A stretch of 64,000 nt of DNA from Streptomyces sp. HUAS MG91 (GTDB lineage Bacteria; Actinomycetota; Actinomycetes; Streptomycetales; Streptomycetaceae). A program made the translations under genes and the position numbers. This document shows, piece after piece, positions 25,247-33,225 of the stretch (position 1 is its first letter; every line of letters starts with the position of its first letter). The stretch covers positions 744,001 through 808,000 of the forward strand of contig NZ_CP159534.1 of NCBI RefSeq assembly GCF_040529335.1, in the 5' to 3' direction. The notes beneath the pieces are model-generated. The model saw only the letters and a list, made by a program, of their open reading frames with translations. It was not told where the DNA came from and searched no databases.

Positions 25247-26239
25247 TTATCCTGCCCAACCCCCTGCATCACCGTCGTTTTTCCTGTCCCGACCGCTTGA
25301 AACGATGATCTCGACCACATCCGCGAGGGCTTGGCGGGCGTCGTCGAGCAGTTCGGGGAAGCCGAAGAAGCCGTGGAACATGCCCGGGAAGCGGCTTTCG
25401 GTGACCGGGACACCGGCGTCCCGCAGGGCACTCGCGTACGCCCGTCCCTCGTCGCACAGGGGGTCGCAGCCCGCGGTGACGACGTGCGCGGCCGGGAGTC
25501 CCGTGAGGTCCTGGGCGAGGAGCGGCGAGACACGGGGGTGGGCCGGGTCGCCGTCGGGGCCGAGGTACTGCTCACGGAACCAGGCGCAGTGGGCGGCCGT
25601 CAGGAAGTACCCGTCGGCGTTGTCGGCGAACGAGCCGGTCTTCTGGCGGGCGTCGGTCGCCGGGTAGACGAGGAGCTGGCGGGCGATCGCGGGCCCGCCC
25701 TCGTCGCGGGCGATCTGGGCGACGACCGCGGCGAGGTTGCCGCCCGCGCTGTCCCCGGCCACGCTCAGCGCCGCGGCGTCCGCGCCGAGTTCGGCCGCGT
25801 GCCCGGCGACCCAGCGCACGGCGGCGTACGCGTCGTCGACCGCCGCGGGGAAGCGGTGCTCGGGGGCGAGCCGGTAGTCCACGGACACGACGACGGCACC
25901 GGCGTCGCGGCACAGGGCGCGGGCGGTGGAGTCATGGCTGTCGAGGTCGCAGATGACCCAGCCGCCGCCGTGGAAGAAGACGACGACCGGGACCGGCCCG
26001 GCGGCGTCCTCCGGCCGGTAGATCCGTACCGGGATCGGAGGGCCGTCGGCGGCCCCGGGTATCTCCCGGTCCTCGACCGCGCCCACGGCCGGCGCGGGGA
26101 ACGGCGACGCGGGCGCCGCCGCGAGGATGCGGCGGGCTTCGGCGGCGTCGGTGACGGTGCCGCCGAGATCGGGGAAGGCGGCGGTCATCGCGTCCACGAG
26201 GGGGCGGGCCTCCGGGGCGAGGCGGTCCGGGGTCGTCAT
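25247..26239 (-). CDS. Alpha/beta hydrolase, HSL family esterase
   Basis: A 330-residue esterase of the hormone-sensitive-lipase group (family IV). The oxyanion hole is HGGGW near residue 90, the nucleophile elbow is GDSAGG near 165, and the later acid and His are in TAGCDPLCDE and FPGMFHGF. A DYRLAPEH block between oxyanion and nucleophile is diagnostic. It is expected to hydrolyse short-chain esters. It lies 81 bp downstream of the DUF6421 start on the same strand but belongs to a separate unit. Confidence 0.9.
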   Translation of the reverse strand: MTTPDRLAPEARPLVDAMTAAFPDLGGTVTDAAEARRILAAAPASPFPAPAVGAVEDREIPGAADGPPIPVRIYRPEDAAGPVPVVVFFHGGGWVICDLDSHDSTARALCRDAGAVVVSVDYRLAPEHRFPAAVDDAYAAVRWVAGHAAELGADAAALSVAGDSAGGNLAAVVAQIARDEGGPAIARQLLVYPATDARQKTGSFADNADGYFLTAAHCAWFREQYLGPDGDPAHPRVSPLLAQDLTGLPAAHVVTAGCDPLCDEGRAYASALRDAGVPVTESRFPGMFHGFFGFPELLDDARQALADVVEIIVSSGRDRKNDGDAGGWAG

Positions 26240-26288
26240 GGCGGCTCCTTGACGGGTTGTCTGTCGGCTGACGGTGGGCGGGGGCCGG

Positions 26289-26310
26289 TCGCGCGGTTCC
26301 CCGCGCCCCT
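26289..26310. repeat. 22-bp hairpin repeat, copy 1
   Basis: A copy of a 22-base unit whose core GCGCGG-TTCC-CCGCGC is a perfect 6-4-6 hairpin followed by CCCT. Identical to the copy at 26346-26367. Similar GGGGCGCGGGGAAC elements are scattered through streptomycete intergenic DNA. Confidence 0.8.
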
Positions 26311-26345
26311 GGATAGCACCTCGGCCGCCGCCCGGTGGCCGCTTC

Positions 26346-26367
26346 TCGCGCGGTTCCCCGCGCCCCT
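26346..26367. repeat. 22-bp hairpin repeat, copy 2
   Basis: Second identical copy, 57 bp from the first. It overlaps the stop codon of the LLM oxidoreductase gene and, read on the minus strand, could act as its terminator. Confidence 0.8.
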
Positions 26368-27490
26368 ACCCCTCCCGCCGGAAATGCGGGATCACCGTCT
26401 CTCCCCATTGCCGCAACGTCTCCAGACATGCCGCCTGCGGCACCGTGCCCATCTGGATCAGGCACATGATCTCGTCGGCGCCGGCATCACGGAGACGTTC
26501 CACGTAGGCGATGGCGTCCGCCGCCGTGCCGTAGGCATGGTCGGCGTTGAAGGTGGCGGTGGCGCTCGGGCGGACCGGGATGTGCTGTTCGTGCAGGCGG
26601 GCCACGACCTGCTCGGCGGCCCTGCGCATCTCGGCGGCCTCGTCGGTGCCCTCGACCACGGCCTCGTCGGGGATCCCGGCACCGCCGTACCAGTGCCCGA
26701 TGGACTGGGCGAAGAAGCGCTGGCCGCGGATCCCGATGGCGCGCGCCGCCTCCCGGTCGTCGAGGACGATCGTGGGGCACAGCACCGAGAAGTGGTCGTT
26801 GACGACGGAGGAGACGAGGCGTTCGGAGGTCCGGGCCGCCGTCGCCGCGTCGTAGACCCGGCGCATCTCGGCGATCGACTCCGGTCCGGCGAAGCCCATC
26901 ACCAGGGCCCCCACGCCGAGTTCGGCGGCCTGGCGCAGGGTCTCGGTGCGGCTGCAGGCCAGGAAGAGGGGCGGGTGCGGGGTCTGGGCGGGGCGCGGCA
27001 GGATCGGGTGCGGGTCGATGTCGAGGAGCGGGCCGTGGTGCTCCAGCTCGTCCTTCTCCCACGCCTTGCCGATGATGCGCAGCGCTTCCTCGACCTCCTG
27101 GGTCGTGCGCTCCTTGTCGACGCCGCACAGGGACGTCTCCTGCACCGTGCCGCCCCGCCCCGCCCCGAGGTCGAGCCGCCCGCCCGACAGCAGGTCGAGC
27201 GTGGCGGCGCGTTCGGCGACGCGGGCGGGGTGGTTGAAGGCGAACGGCATGCAGACCACACCGTGCCCGACGCGGATGCGGGAGGTCCGGGCCGCGACCC
27301 AGGTCAGGAAGATCTCCGGCGCCGACATGTGCGCGTACCACTTGAGGGAGTGGTGCTCCACGGCCCAGATCCGGTCGAACCCCATCTCCTCGGCGAGGAC
27401 GGCCTGTTCGACGCAGTCGTGGAAGAGCCGGTGCTCGCGGTCGACGGTGGGGTCGGCGAGCTGCGCCTCGAAGATGACGGAGAACTTCAC
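26366..27490 (-). CDS. LLM class flavin-dependent oxidoreductase
   Basis: A 374-residue luciferase-like monooxygenase-fold protein. It begins MKFSVIFEAQLADP and continues with the AEEMGFDRIWAVEHHS strand-helix, the RIRVGHGVVCMPFAFNHPARVAE region and the SGGRLDLGAGRG loop typical of bacterial LLM enzymes using FMNH2 or F420H2. Flavin or F420 use cannot be settled by eye. The GTG start follows GGGAGGAACA. It is monocistronic with its own operator-like palindrome. A partner flavin reductase gene is about 7 kb away in this window, though no link is shown. Confidence 0.9.
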   Translation of the reverse strand: MKFSVIFEAQLADPTVDREHRLFHDCVEQAVLAEEMGFDRIWAVEHHSLKWYAHMSAPEIFLTWVAARTSRIRVGHGVVCMPFAFNHPARVAERAATLDLLSGGRLDLGAGRGGTVQETSLCGVDKERTTQEVEEALRIIGKAWEKDELEHHGPLLDIDPHPILPRPAQTPHPPLFLACSRTETLRQAAELGVGALVMGFAGPESIAEMRRVYDAATAARTSERLVSSVVNDHFSVLCPTIVLDDREAARAIGIRGQRFFAQSIGHWYGGAGIPDEAVVEGTDEAAEMRRAAEQVVARLHEQHIPVRPSATATFNADHAYGTAADAIAYVERLRDAGADEIMCLIQMGTVPQAACLETLRQWGETVIPHFRREG

Positions 27491-27552
27491 TGTTCCTCCC
27501 GGGAGTTGAGACAGAGCGGTGGGGCATCGCCTCCATATGACTATTAGGTATA

Positions 27553-27565
27553 TGACGGAGCGTCA
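27553..27565. promoter_or_regulatory. Operator-like palindrome TGACG-GAG-CGTCA
   Basis: A perfect 5-3-5 inverted repeat in an A+T-rich patch 63 bp upstream of the LLM oxidoreductase start. On the minus strand it falls between a TTTCTG and a TAATAG hexamer 17 bp apart, a weak promoter pair. TetR-type control is the likeliest reading. Confidence 0.45.
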
Positions 27566-27601
27566 GAAATAGGAAGGGGTGGGCGCCGGCCGCCCGGATC
27601 C

Positions 27602-28600
27602 TCAGCTCGCGGCGAGCAGGTTCAGCGTGTCCACGACCCGGTTCGAGAAGCCCCACTCGTTGTCGTACCAGGCGACCACCTTGACGTGGCGGCCGTCGAC
27701 GCGCGTCAGGGCCGCGTCGAAGATCGAGGACGCCGGGTTGCCGACGATGTCGGACGAGACCAGCTCCTCCTCGGAGTACTCCAGGACACCGGCGAGGGGG
27801 CCGTCGGCGGCGGCGCGGTAGGCGGCGAGGACCTCGTCCCGGGTCACGTCGCGGGCGACCGTCGTGTTGAGCTCCACGATCGAGCCGACCGGGACGGGCA
27901 CGCGGATCGAGTCGCCGGACAGCTTGCCGTCGAGGTTCGGCAGGACGAGGCCGATCGCCTTGGCGGCGCCGGTCGTGGTCGGCGTGATGTTGACGGCGGC
28001 GGCGCGGGCCCGGCGCGCGTCGCGGTGCGGGCCGTCCTGGAGGTTCTGCTCCTGGGTGTAGGCGTGCACGGTCGTCATGAAGCCGTGCTCGATGCCCGCG
28101 AGGTCGTCGAGGACGGCGGCGAGCGGCGCCAGCGCGTTCGTCGTGCAGGAGGCGTTCGAGACGATCGTGTGCAGGGCCGGGTCGTACCCGTCGCTGTTCA
28201 CGCCGTACGCCAGGGTGATGTCGGCGCCGTCCGACGGGGCGGAGACGAGGACCTTCTTCGCGCCCGCGTCGAGGTGGGCGCGGGCGGCCTCGGCCGAGGT
28301 GAAGCGGCCGGTGGACTCCAGGACGATGTCGATGTCCAGCTCCGCCCAGGGCAGCTTGGCGGGCTCCCGCTCGGCCAGCACCTTGATGCGGCGGCCGTCG
28401 ACGACGAGCGCGTCCCCGTCGGCGGACACCGGGCGGCCGAGCCGGCCCGCGGTCGAGTCGTAGGCGAGGAGGCGGGCGAGCGCGGTGGGCTCGGTGAGGT
28501 CGTTGACGGCGACGATCTCCAGGGCGGAGTCGCGCTCCAGGAGGGCGCGCAGGACGTTGCGTCCGATGCGGCCGAATCCGTTGATGGCGATGCGGGTCAT
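27602..28600 (-). CDS. gap: Glyceraldehyde-3-phosphate dehydrogenase, type I
   Basis: A 332-residue phosphorylating GAPDH. The N-terminal NAD fold opens MTRIAINGFGRIGRN, and the catalytic cysteine lies in SNASCTTNALAP at about residue 152. The His of the second half and the closing NEWGFSNRVVDT helix are intact. It interconverts glyceraldehyde 3-phosphate and 1,3-bisphosphoglycerate in the cytosol. Streptomycetes usually have more than one paralogue, and this copy stands alone rather than in a pgk-tpi operon, so it may be the secondary enzyme. ATG start with GGGAGACCGCAC upstream. Confidence 0.95.
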   Translation of the reverse strand: MTRIAINGFGRIGRNVLRALLERDSALEIVAVNDLTEPTALARLLAYDSTAGRLGRPVSADGDALVVDGRRIKVLAEREPAKLPWAELDIDIVLESTGRFTSAEAARAHLDAGAKKVLVSAPSDGADITLAYGVNSDGYDPALHTIVSNASCTTNALAPLAAVLDDLAGIEHGFMTTVHAYTQEQNLQDGPHRDARRARAAAVNITPTTTGAAKAIGLVLPNLDGKLSGDSIRVPVPVGSIVELNTTVARDVTRDEVLAAYRAAADGPLAGVLEYSEEELVSSDIVGNPASSIFDAALTRVDGRHVKVVAWYDNEWGFSNRVVDTLNLLAAS

Positions 28601-28801
28601 GTGCGGTCTCCCGTCGGTCCGACGGAGCCGGTGCGTGCGGGACGACCGGCCCGTCCGGGGTGAGGTGCTGTCGCGGGCCGCCCGGCAGGGGCCGTGGTCC
28701 GTACAGCGGGAACGACTTCAGACTCGCTCGCCGCGGGCCCGGCCGACAGCGGCGGGAACGCCATGGTTCGCAAGGATCCCGCCAGCACCCACGGGTCGGG
28801 A

Positions 28802-29761
28802 CTATTCGCCTCGGGCGAAGGTGCGCCGGTACTCGGTCGGTGTGGTGCCGAGGATGCGCTGGAAGTGCAGGCGCAGGTTGGCGCCGGTACCGAGGCCGAC
28901 GTCGGCGGCGATCTGCTCGACGGCCAGCTGCGAGCGTTCGAGGAGTTCGCGGGCCAGGTCGATCCTGGCCCGCATCACCCACTGCATCGGCGTGTATCCG
29001 GTGTCCTCGACGAAGCGCCGGGAGAAGGTCCGCTCCGACACCGCCGCGTGCCGGGCGAGGATCTGCAGGGTGAGCGGGTCGCCGAGCCGGCTCAGGACCC
29101 ATTCGCGGGTGGCGGCGAACCGTTCGCCGAGCGGCTCGGGGACGCTGCGCGGCACGTACTGCGCCTGGCCGCCGCTGCGGTAGGGGGCGGCGACCAGGCG
29201 CCGGGCCGCGTGGTTGGCCGCGGCCACGCCGAGGTCGGCGCGCAGGATGTGCAGGCACAGGTCGATGCCGGACGCGGCGCCCGCCGAGGTCAGCACGGTG
29301 CCCTCGTCGACGAAGAGGACGTTCTCGTCGACCCGGACGTGCGGGTACTGGTCGGCGAGCGCCTGGGTGTAGTGCCAGTGGGTCGTGGCCCGCCGGCCGT
29401 CGAGCAGGCCCGTCGCGGCGAGCGCGAAGGCGCCCGTGGAGATCGCGGCGAGCCGGGCGCCGCGTGCGTGGGCGGCGAGCAGCGCGTCGACGACCGCCGC
29501 GGGCGGCGCCTCCCGGTCCGGGAACCGGTAGCCGGGCACGAACACGATGTCCGCCCACTCCAGCGCCCCCAGGCCGTGGGCGACGGCGTACGACAGACCG
29601 TCGCCCCCGGTGACGAGGCCGGGCGCGGGCCCGCACACCCGGACCTCGTACGGCATGCTCGCGCGGGTCGTGAACACCTGGGCGGGGATCCCCACGTCCA
29701 GCGGTTTCGCCCCTTCGAGGACGAGGACGGCGACGCGGTGCGGGCGGGCGGAGACGGACAC
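28802..29761 (-). CDS. GlxA family transcriptional regulator (DJ-1/PfpI plus AraC)
   Basis: A 319-residue regulator. Residues 10-180 form a DJ-1/PfpI-like domain (VAVLVLEGAKPLDVGIPAQVF, then VFVPGYR), with AISTGAFALA in place of the catalytic Cys elbow, so it is a sensor rather than an enzyme. The C-terminus carries two AraC helix-turn-helix units, including AAVSERTFSRRFVEDTG. The start is GTG at 29761. It lies 201 bp downstream of the gap start on the same strand and is divergent from the nitrobindin-like gene, with 93 bp between starts. Its ligand and targets are unknown. Confidence 0.9.
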   Translation of the reverse strand: MSVSARPHRVAVLVLEGAKPLDVGIPAQVFTTRASMPYEVRVCGPAPGLVTGGDGLSYAVAHGLGALEWADIVFVPGYRFPDREAPPAAVVDALLAAHARGARLAAISTGAFALAATGLLDGRRATTHWHYTQALADQYPHVRVDENVLFVDEGTVLTSAGAASGIDLCLHILRADLGVAAANHAARRLVAAPYRSGGQAQYVPRSVPEPLGERFAATREWVLSRLGDPLTLQILARHAAVSERTFSRRFVEDTGYTPMQWVMRARIDLARELLERSQLAVEQIAADVGLGTGANLRLHFQRILGTTPTEYRRTFARGE

Positions 29762-29854
29762 GCGCCCGAGGGTACGGGGCGCACGGACGGGACCGGCCGC
29801 GCCGCACCTTAGGCTGGCCGTTGTCATCCCCGTGCCCCGGACCTGGAGTTCGCC

Positions 29855-30385
29855 GTGTTCGACGCCGTGCCCGCCTACCCGTACAGCGACCAGCCGCGGG
29901 AGGCGCATCCGCTGCTCGCGCCGGTGCTCGGCCTGCTCGGTACCTGGCGCGGCCGGGGCCGTGGCGGGTATCCAACGCTGGACGCCGACTTCGCCTACGC
30001 CCAGGAGGTCACGTTCAGCCACGACGGGCGGCCCTTCCTGCACTACGAGGCCCGCGCCTGGCTGGTCGACGCGGACGACGCGCCGCTGCGCCCCGCCGCC
30101 CGCGAGAGCGGCTGGTGGCGGCTGCGGCCCGACGGCCGGGTGGAGGTGCTGATCACGCAGCCGACCGGCATCGCGGAGATCATGGCCGGCACGGTGGACG
30201 GCACGACGGTGGCGCTGGCCACCGAGGGCGTGGCGCTGACGCCGACCGCGAAGAAGGTCGAGGCGACCACCCGCCGGTACACGCTCACCGAGCCCGGCAC
30301 GCTCGACTTCGTGCACGAACTCGCGGCGGTGGGGCAGCCGTTGCAGCATCACCTGACGGCCCGGCTGCACCGCGCGACGGCGTAG
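29855..30385 (+). CDS. Nitrobindin-like heme-binding beta-barrel protein
   Basis: A 176-residue beta-barrel of the nitrobindin/THAP4 family. The [13 protein letters not shown] loop near residues 29-41 is the family hallmark, and the C-terminal HH pair at about 165-166 supplies the expected proximal heme ligand. Nitrobindins hold ferric heme and react with nitric oxide or peroxynitrite. GTG start; a TTAGGCT hexamer about 40 bp upstream may be its -10. It is divergent from the GlxA regulator and followed after 48 bp by a PadR gene on the same strand. Confidence 0.85.
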   Translation: MFDAVPAYPYSDQPREAHPLLAPVLGLLGTWRGRGRGGYPTLDADFAYAQEVTFSHDGRPFLHYEARAWLVDADDAPLRPAARESGWWRLRPDGRVEVLITQPTGIAEIMAGTVDGTTVALATEGVALTPTAKKVEATTRRYTLTEPGTLDFVHELAAVGQPLQHHLTARLHRATA

Positions 30386-30433
30386 CCCCCGGCCTCTTGC
30401 GCCCGCCTCCCCGGCGAACTTCAATGCGGACGC

Positions 30434-31024
30434 ATGCCGACACCTCGACTCCCGCAGACCGCCTGGGCCGTGCTCGGGCTGCTCTCCTTCCCGGGCGAGC
30501 GGACCGGGTACGAGCTGAAGAAGTGGGCGGACTCCTCCCTGCGGTTCTTCTACGGAGCGCCCGCGTTCAGCCAGATCTACGCGGAGCTGCGCCGCCTGGA
30601 GGACCTCGGCTACGTGACCTCACGGCGCTCGGGGCCCGAGGAGCCGCGGGCGAAGCGGGCGTACACGATCACCGAGGAGGGGCGGGCCGCGCTGGCGACC
30701 TGGGCGGCGGGCACCCACGATCCCGGTGCGGTGTCGCTCAAGCACCCGGTGCTGCTGCGGGTCTGGCTGGGGCACCTCGCCGAGCCGGAGCGGCTGCGCG
30801 AGCTGGTCGCGGAGCACGTGACGCGCGCCGAGGACGAGCTGAGGGACGTACGGGACGCGCTGGCGAAGGCGGACGGGGTGGAGGCGTGGGCGCATCCGCA
30901 GATCGCGCTGCGCTGGAGCGAGCGCCGGCTGGTGGCCGAAGTGGAGCTGGCGCGCGGCATGCTGGCGGATCTGGCGGCGCTCGGCCCGGGTCAACCCGTG
31001 GAGGACTCGCCCACGCACGGGTGA
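30434..31024 (+). CDS. PadR family transcriptional regulator
   Basis: A 196-residue PadR regulator. The winged helix starts with AWAVLGLLSFPGERTGYELKKW, continues with FSQIYAELRRLEDLGYV and the wing KRAYTITEEGRAAL. The C-terminal Vir-type coiled-coil dimerisation domain runs from about residue 95 and is rich in Glu/Arg/Leu. PadR proteins repress stress or efflux genes and sense phenolics or drugs. No clear target gene is adjacent apart from the preceding nitrobindin-like gene and a tiny membrane protein downstream. Confidence 0.9.
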   Translation: MPTPRLPQTAWAVLGLLSFPGERTGYELKKWADSSLRFFYGAPAFSQIYAELRRLEDLGYVTSRRSGPEEPRAKRAYTITEEGRAALATWAAGTHDPGAVSLKHPVLLRVWLGHLAEPERLRELVAEHVTRAEDELRDVRDALAKADGVEAWAHPQIALRWSERRLVAEVELARGMLADLAALGPGQPVEDSPTHG

Positions 31025-31110
31025 CGTCGCCGGGTGCCGGTGCGGTGGGGCGGTAGGACGGTCGGCGTCCCCGTCCCGCACCGTCAGGCACCCTCAGGAG
31101 GGCACCCGTC

Positions 31111-31236
31111 GTGAGCATCCGAGCCGTTCTCGTCGCCGCCGTCGTCACCGGACTGCTCCTGGGGATCGTGGGAACCCGGGAGGGCGATTCCGGCCACCTG
31201 CGTCACACCGGTTCGGTGACGGAGTCCGGCCGTTAG
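31111..31236 (+). CDS. Tiny single-helix membrane protein (41 aa)
   Basis: A 41-residue reading frame with a GTG start behind TCAGGAGGGCACCCGTC, one of the better ribosome binding sites in the window. Residues 4-20 are a hydrophobic helix (RAVLVAAVVTGLLLGIVG) and the rest is polar, so it should be a single-span membrane or exported peptide. It lies between the PadR and GDPD genes. No homologue is recognised and no function is proposed. The ribosome binding site and the amphipathic layout are the evidence that it is real. Confidence 0.55.
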   Translation: MSIRAVLVAAVVTGLLLGIVGTREGDSGHLRHTGSVTESGR

Positions 31237-31313
31237 GCTGCGGCTGGGAGACCTGTCACCTGGGTACGCACTCGCGTGACAGCAGAGCCGCCGTCGACGG
31301 AAGCGAGACCGCC

Positions 31314-31997
31314 TTGAACTTCCTCACCATCGGACATCGCGGAGCCATGGGCGTCGAACCCGAGAACACCCTGCGCTCCTTCGTCGCCGCCGAACGGGCG
31401 GGACTCGACCTCATCGAGCTGGATCTGCACCTGAGCAAGGACGGCGCGCTCGTCGTCATGCACGACGCCGACGTGGACCGCACGACGGACGGCAGCGGCC
31501 CGATCGCCGAGCAGACCCTCGCGGAGCTGCGCACGCTCGACGCGGGGCGCGGTGAGCGGATCCCGGTCTTCGAGGAGGTCCTGGACGCGGTGGACGCACC
31601 GCTCCAGGCGGAGATCAAGACCGTCACGGCGGCGCAGGCGCTCGCCGAGGTCATGCTGCGCCGCGATCTGGTGGACCGGGTCGAGGTGATCTCGTTCCAC
31701 GACGAGGCGATCGCGGAGATCGCGCGGCTCGTGCCGGGAGTGCGCACCGCCCTCGTCGCGAGCCGCTACGGCACCGACGTGGTCCAGCGGGCCGTGGCCG
31801 TCGGCGCCACGACGCTCGTGCTGAACATCCGCCGGCTCACCCAGGAGATCGTCGAGCACGCCCGCAAGGCCGACCTGCGGATCATCGGCTGGGTCGTGAA
31901 CACCCAGGACGACCTGCGGCTCGTACGGGCGCTCGGTCTCGACGGGGCGACCACCGACTATCCGGAGATCAAGCGGACGGGCCGGTTCACCGCGTAG
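31314..31997 (+). CDS. Glycerophosphodiester phosphodiesterase
   Basis: A 227-residue GDPD-family TIM-barrel enzyme. The catalytic block GHRGAMGVEPENTLRSF holds the first His, Arg, Glu and Asn. Metal ligands follow in LIELDLHLSKDG, and VVMHD supplies the second His. It cleaves glycerophosphodiesters from phospholipid turnover into glycerol 3-phosphate and an alcohol. No signal peptide is present, so it is cytosolic. The start is a TTG at 31314 with a weak purine-rich upstream (GGAAGCGAG). Confidence 0.92.
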   Translation: MNFLTIGHRGAMGVEPENTLRSFVAAERAGLDLIELDLHLSKDGALVVMHDADVDRTTDGSGPIAEQTLAELRTLDAGRGERIPVFEEVLDAVDAPLQAEIKTVTAAQALAEVMLRRDLVDRVEVISFHDEAIAEIARLVPGVRTALVASRYGTDVVQRAVAVGATTLVLNIRRLTQEIVEHARKADLRIIGWVVNTQDDLRLVRALGLDGATTDYPEIKRTGRFTA

Positions 31998-32009
31998 CGC
32001 GGGCCGGGC

Positions 32010-32540
32010 TCACCCCAGCGGCTTGACCAGCAGCTCGAACTGGAGGTCGGGGCGCTGGGGAATGCCGAAGCGCTCGTCGCCGTACGGGAAGGGGCTCATC
32101 TCTCCCGTACGGCGGTAGCCGCGGCGCTCGTACCAGGCGATGAGCTCGTCGCGCACGGAGATCACCGTCATGTGCATCTCCCGCACGTCCCAGATCTCGC
32201 GCGCCCGGCGCTCGGCCTCCGCGATGATCTGCTTGCCGAGACCCGCGCCCTGGAGTGCGGGGCTGACGGCGAACATGCCGAAGTAGGCGGCGGTGTCCCG
32301 GTGCTCCAGCTGGCAGCAGGCGACGATCGTGCCGTCCCGCTCGACGGTGAGCAGCCGGCTGTCGGGGTCCTTGACGACCGCGAGCACCCCGTCCGGGTCG
32401 GTGCGCTGCCCCTGGAGGATGTCCGCCTCCGTGGTCCAGCCGGAGCGGCTGGCGTCCCCGCGGTAGGCCGACTCGATGAGCGCCACGAGCGCGTCGGCGT
32501 CCTCGGGAACGGCGTCACGGTAGGTCAGGGCGGCGGTCAT
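32010..32540 (-). CDS. GNAT family N-acetyltransferase
   Basis: A 176-residue acetyltransferase. Motif A, which binds acetyl-CoA, is visible as MFAVSPALQGAGLGKQIIAEAE, and the C-terminal GNAT strand has LIAWYERRGYRRTGE. It acetylates an amine on an unknown small molecule or protein. The ATG at 32540 follows GGAGAGTCCTCC. It is convergent with the GDPD gene (12 bp apart) and divergent from the VOC gene. Confidence 0.9.
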   Translation of the reverse strand: MTAALTYRDAVPEDADALVALIESAYRGDASRSGWTTEADILQGQRTDPDGVLAVVKDPDSRLLTVERDGTIVACCQLEHRDTAAYFGMFAVSPALQGAGLGKQIIAEAERRAREIWDVREMHMTVISVRDELIAWYERRGYRRTGEMSPFPYGDERFGIPQRPDLQFELLVKPLG

Positions 32541-32619
32541 GGAGGACTCTCCGATCTCGTGCGGGTGCGGGCCTGTCGGCGCCGTCGAGATTAACCCGGC
32601 CGCACTACTGTGCGTCGGC

Positions 32620-33012
32620 ATGGTTCATGTACTGAGCAGCAGAGTCCTTCTCCGGCCGGTCGATCCCGAGCGGTCGCGGTGGTTCTACGGCGATGCCCTG
32701 GGGCTCGCCGTGTACCGCGAGTTCGGCACCGGCCCGGAGCGGGGCACGGTGTACTTCCTCGGCGGCGGCTTCCTCGAGGTGTCGGGGCGGGCCGCGGAGC
32801 CGCCCGCCCCGCATCTGCGGCTGTGGCTCCAGGTGGCGGACGTGGCCGCCGCGCACGAGGAGCTGACGGCGGCCGGGGTGGCGGTGCTGCGGGAGCCGGT
32901 CCAGGAGCCGTGGGGCCTGGTCGAGATGTGGATCGCGGATCCGGACGGACACCGCATCGTGCTCGTGGAGGTGCCGCGGGACCATCCGATCCGGTACCGG
33001 CCGGGGATCTAG
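32620..33012 (+). CDS. VOC family protein (glyoxalase-like)
   Basis: A 130-residue vicinal-oxygen-chelate fold protein made of two beta-alpha-beta-beta-beta units. It starts MVHVLSSRVLLRPVD with RSRWFYGDALGL, and the second unit ends with MWIADPDGHRIVLVEVP. Members include glyoxalases, dioxygenases and antibiotic-binding proteins, and no specific function is supported. TACTGT lies 8 nt before the ATG with no Shine-Dalgarno sequence, so the transcript is probably leaderless. Confidence 0.85.
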   Translation: MVHVLSSRVLLRPVDPERSRWFYGDALGLAVYREFGTGPERGTVYFLGGGFLEVSGRAAEPPAPHLRLWLQVADVAAAHEELTAAGVAVLREPVQEPWGLVEMWIADPDGHRIVLVEVPRDHPIRYRPGI

Positions 33013-33028
33013 GACGGCACACGGGCGT

Positions 33029-33072
33029 GGGGGATCATGCCGCACCCACCGAATGGCGTAGCCCGATCCCCC
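33029..33072. promoter_or_regulatory. Inverted repeat between VOC and NDH-2-like genes
   Basis: GGGGGATC (33029-33036) and GATCCCCC (33065-33072) are perfect 8-base arms with a 28-base loop, 17 bp past the VOC stop. It could be a weak terminator or an operator for the downstream flavoprotein. The rest of the 213-bp gap shows only three GATCCGG repeats. Confidence 0.35.
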
Positions 33073-33225
33073 GTCGTCCGGAATGTGGACATCCGCAGAC
33101 GGCGCTGACGTGCGGCGATCCGGTTCAGGCCGGAGGATGGCGCTGATCCGGGGATTCGGCGGCGCCGATCCGGATAGACGCAAGACCGGCACGGCCCTCG
33201 CAGTCAAGCCCAGGAGAAATCCGAG

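Noticed and set aside
26487..29975. Very long open frames antisense or out of frame, for example about 1160 codons at 26487-29975
   Set aside because: They are a by-product of high G+C content. The translations are Arg/Pro/Ala low complexity, lack starts with ribosome binding sites, and overlap recognisable genes (LLM oxidoreductase, gap, glxA).
33073..33225. Three GATCCGG repeats before the NDH-2-like gene as an iteron or operator array
   Set aside because: Copies are only 7 bases, irregularly spaced and G+C-rich, so they are within chance expectation.
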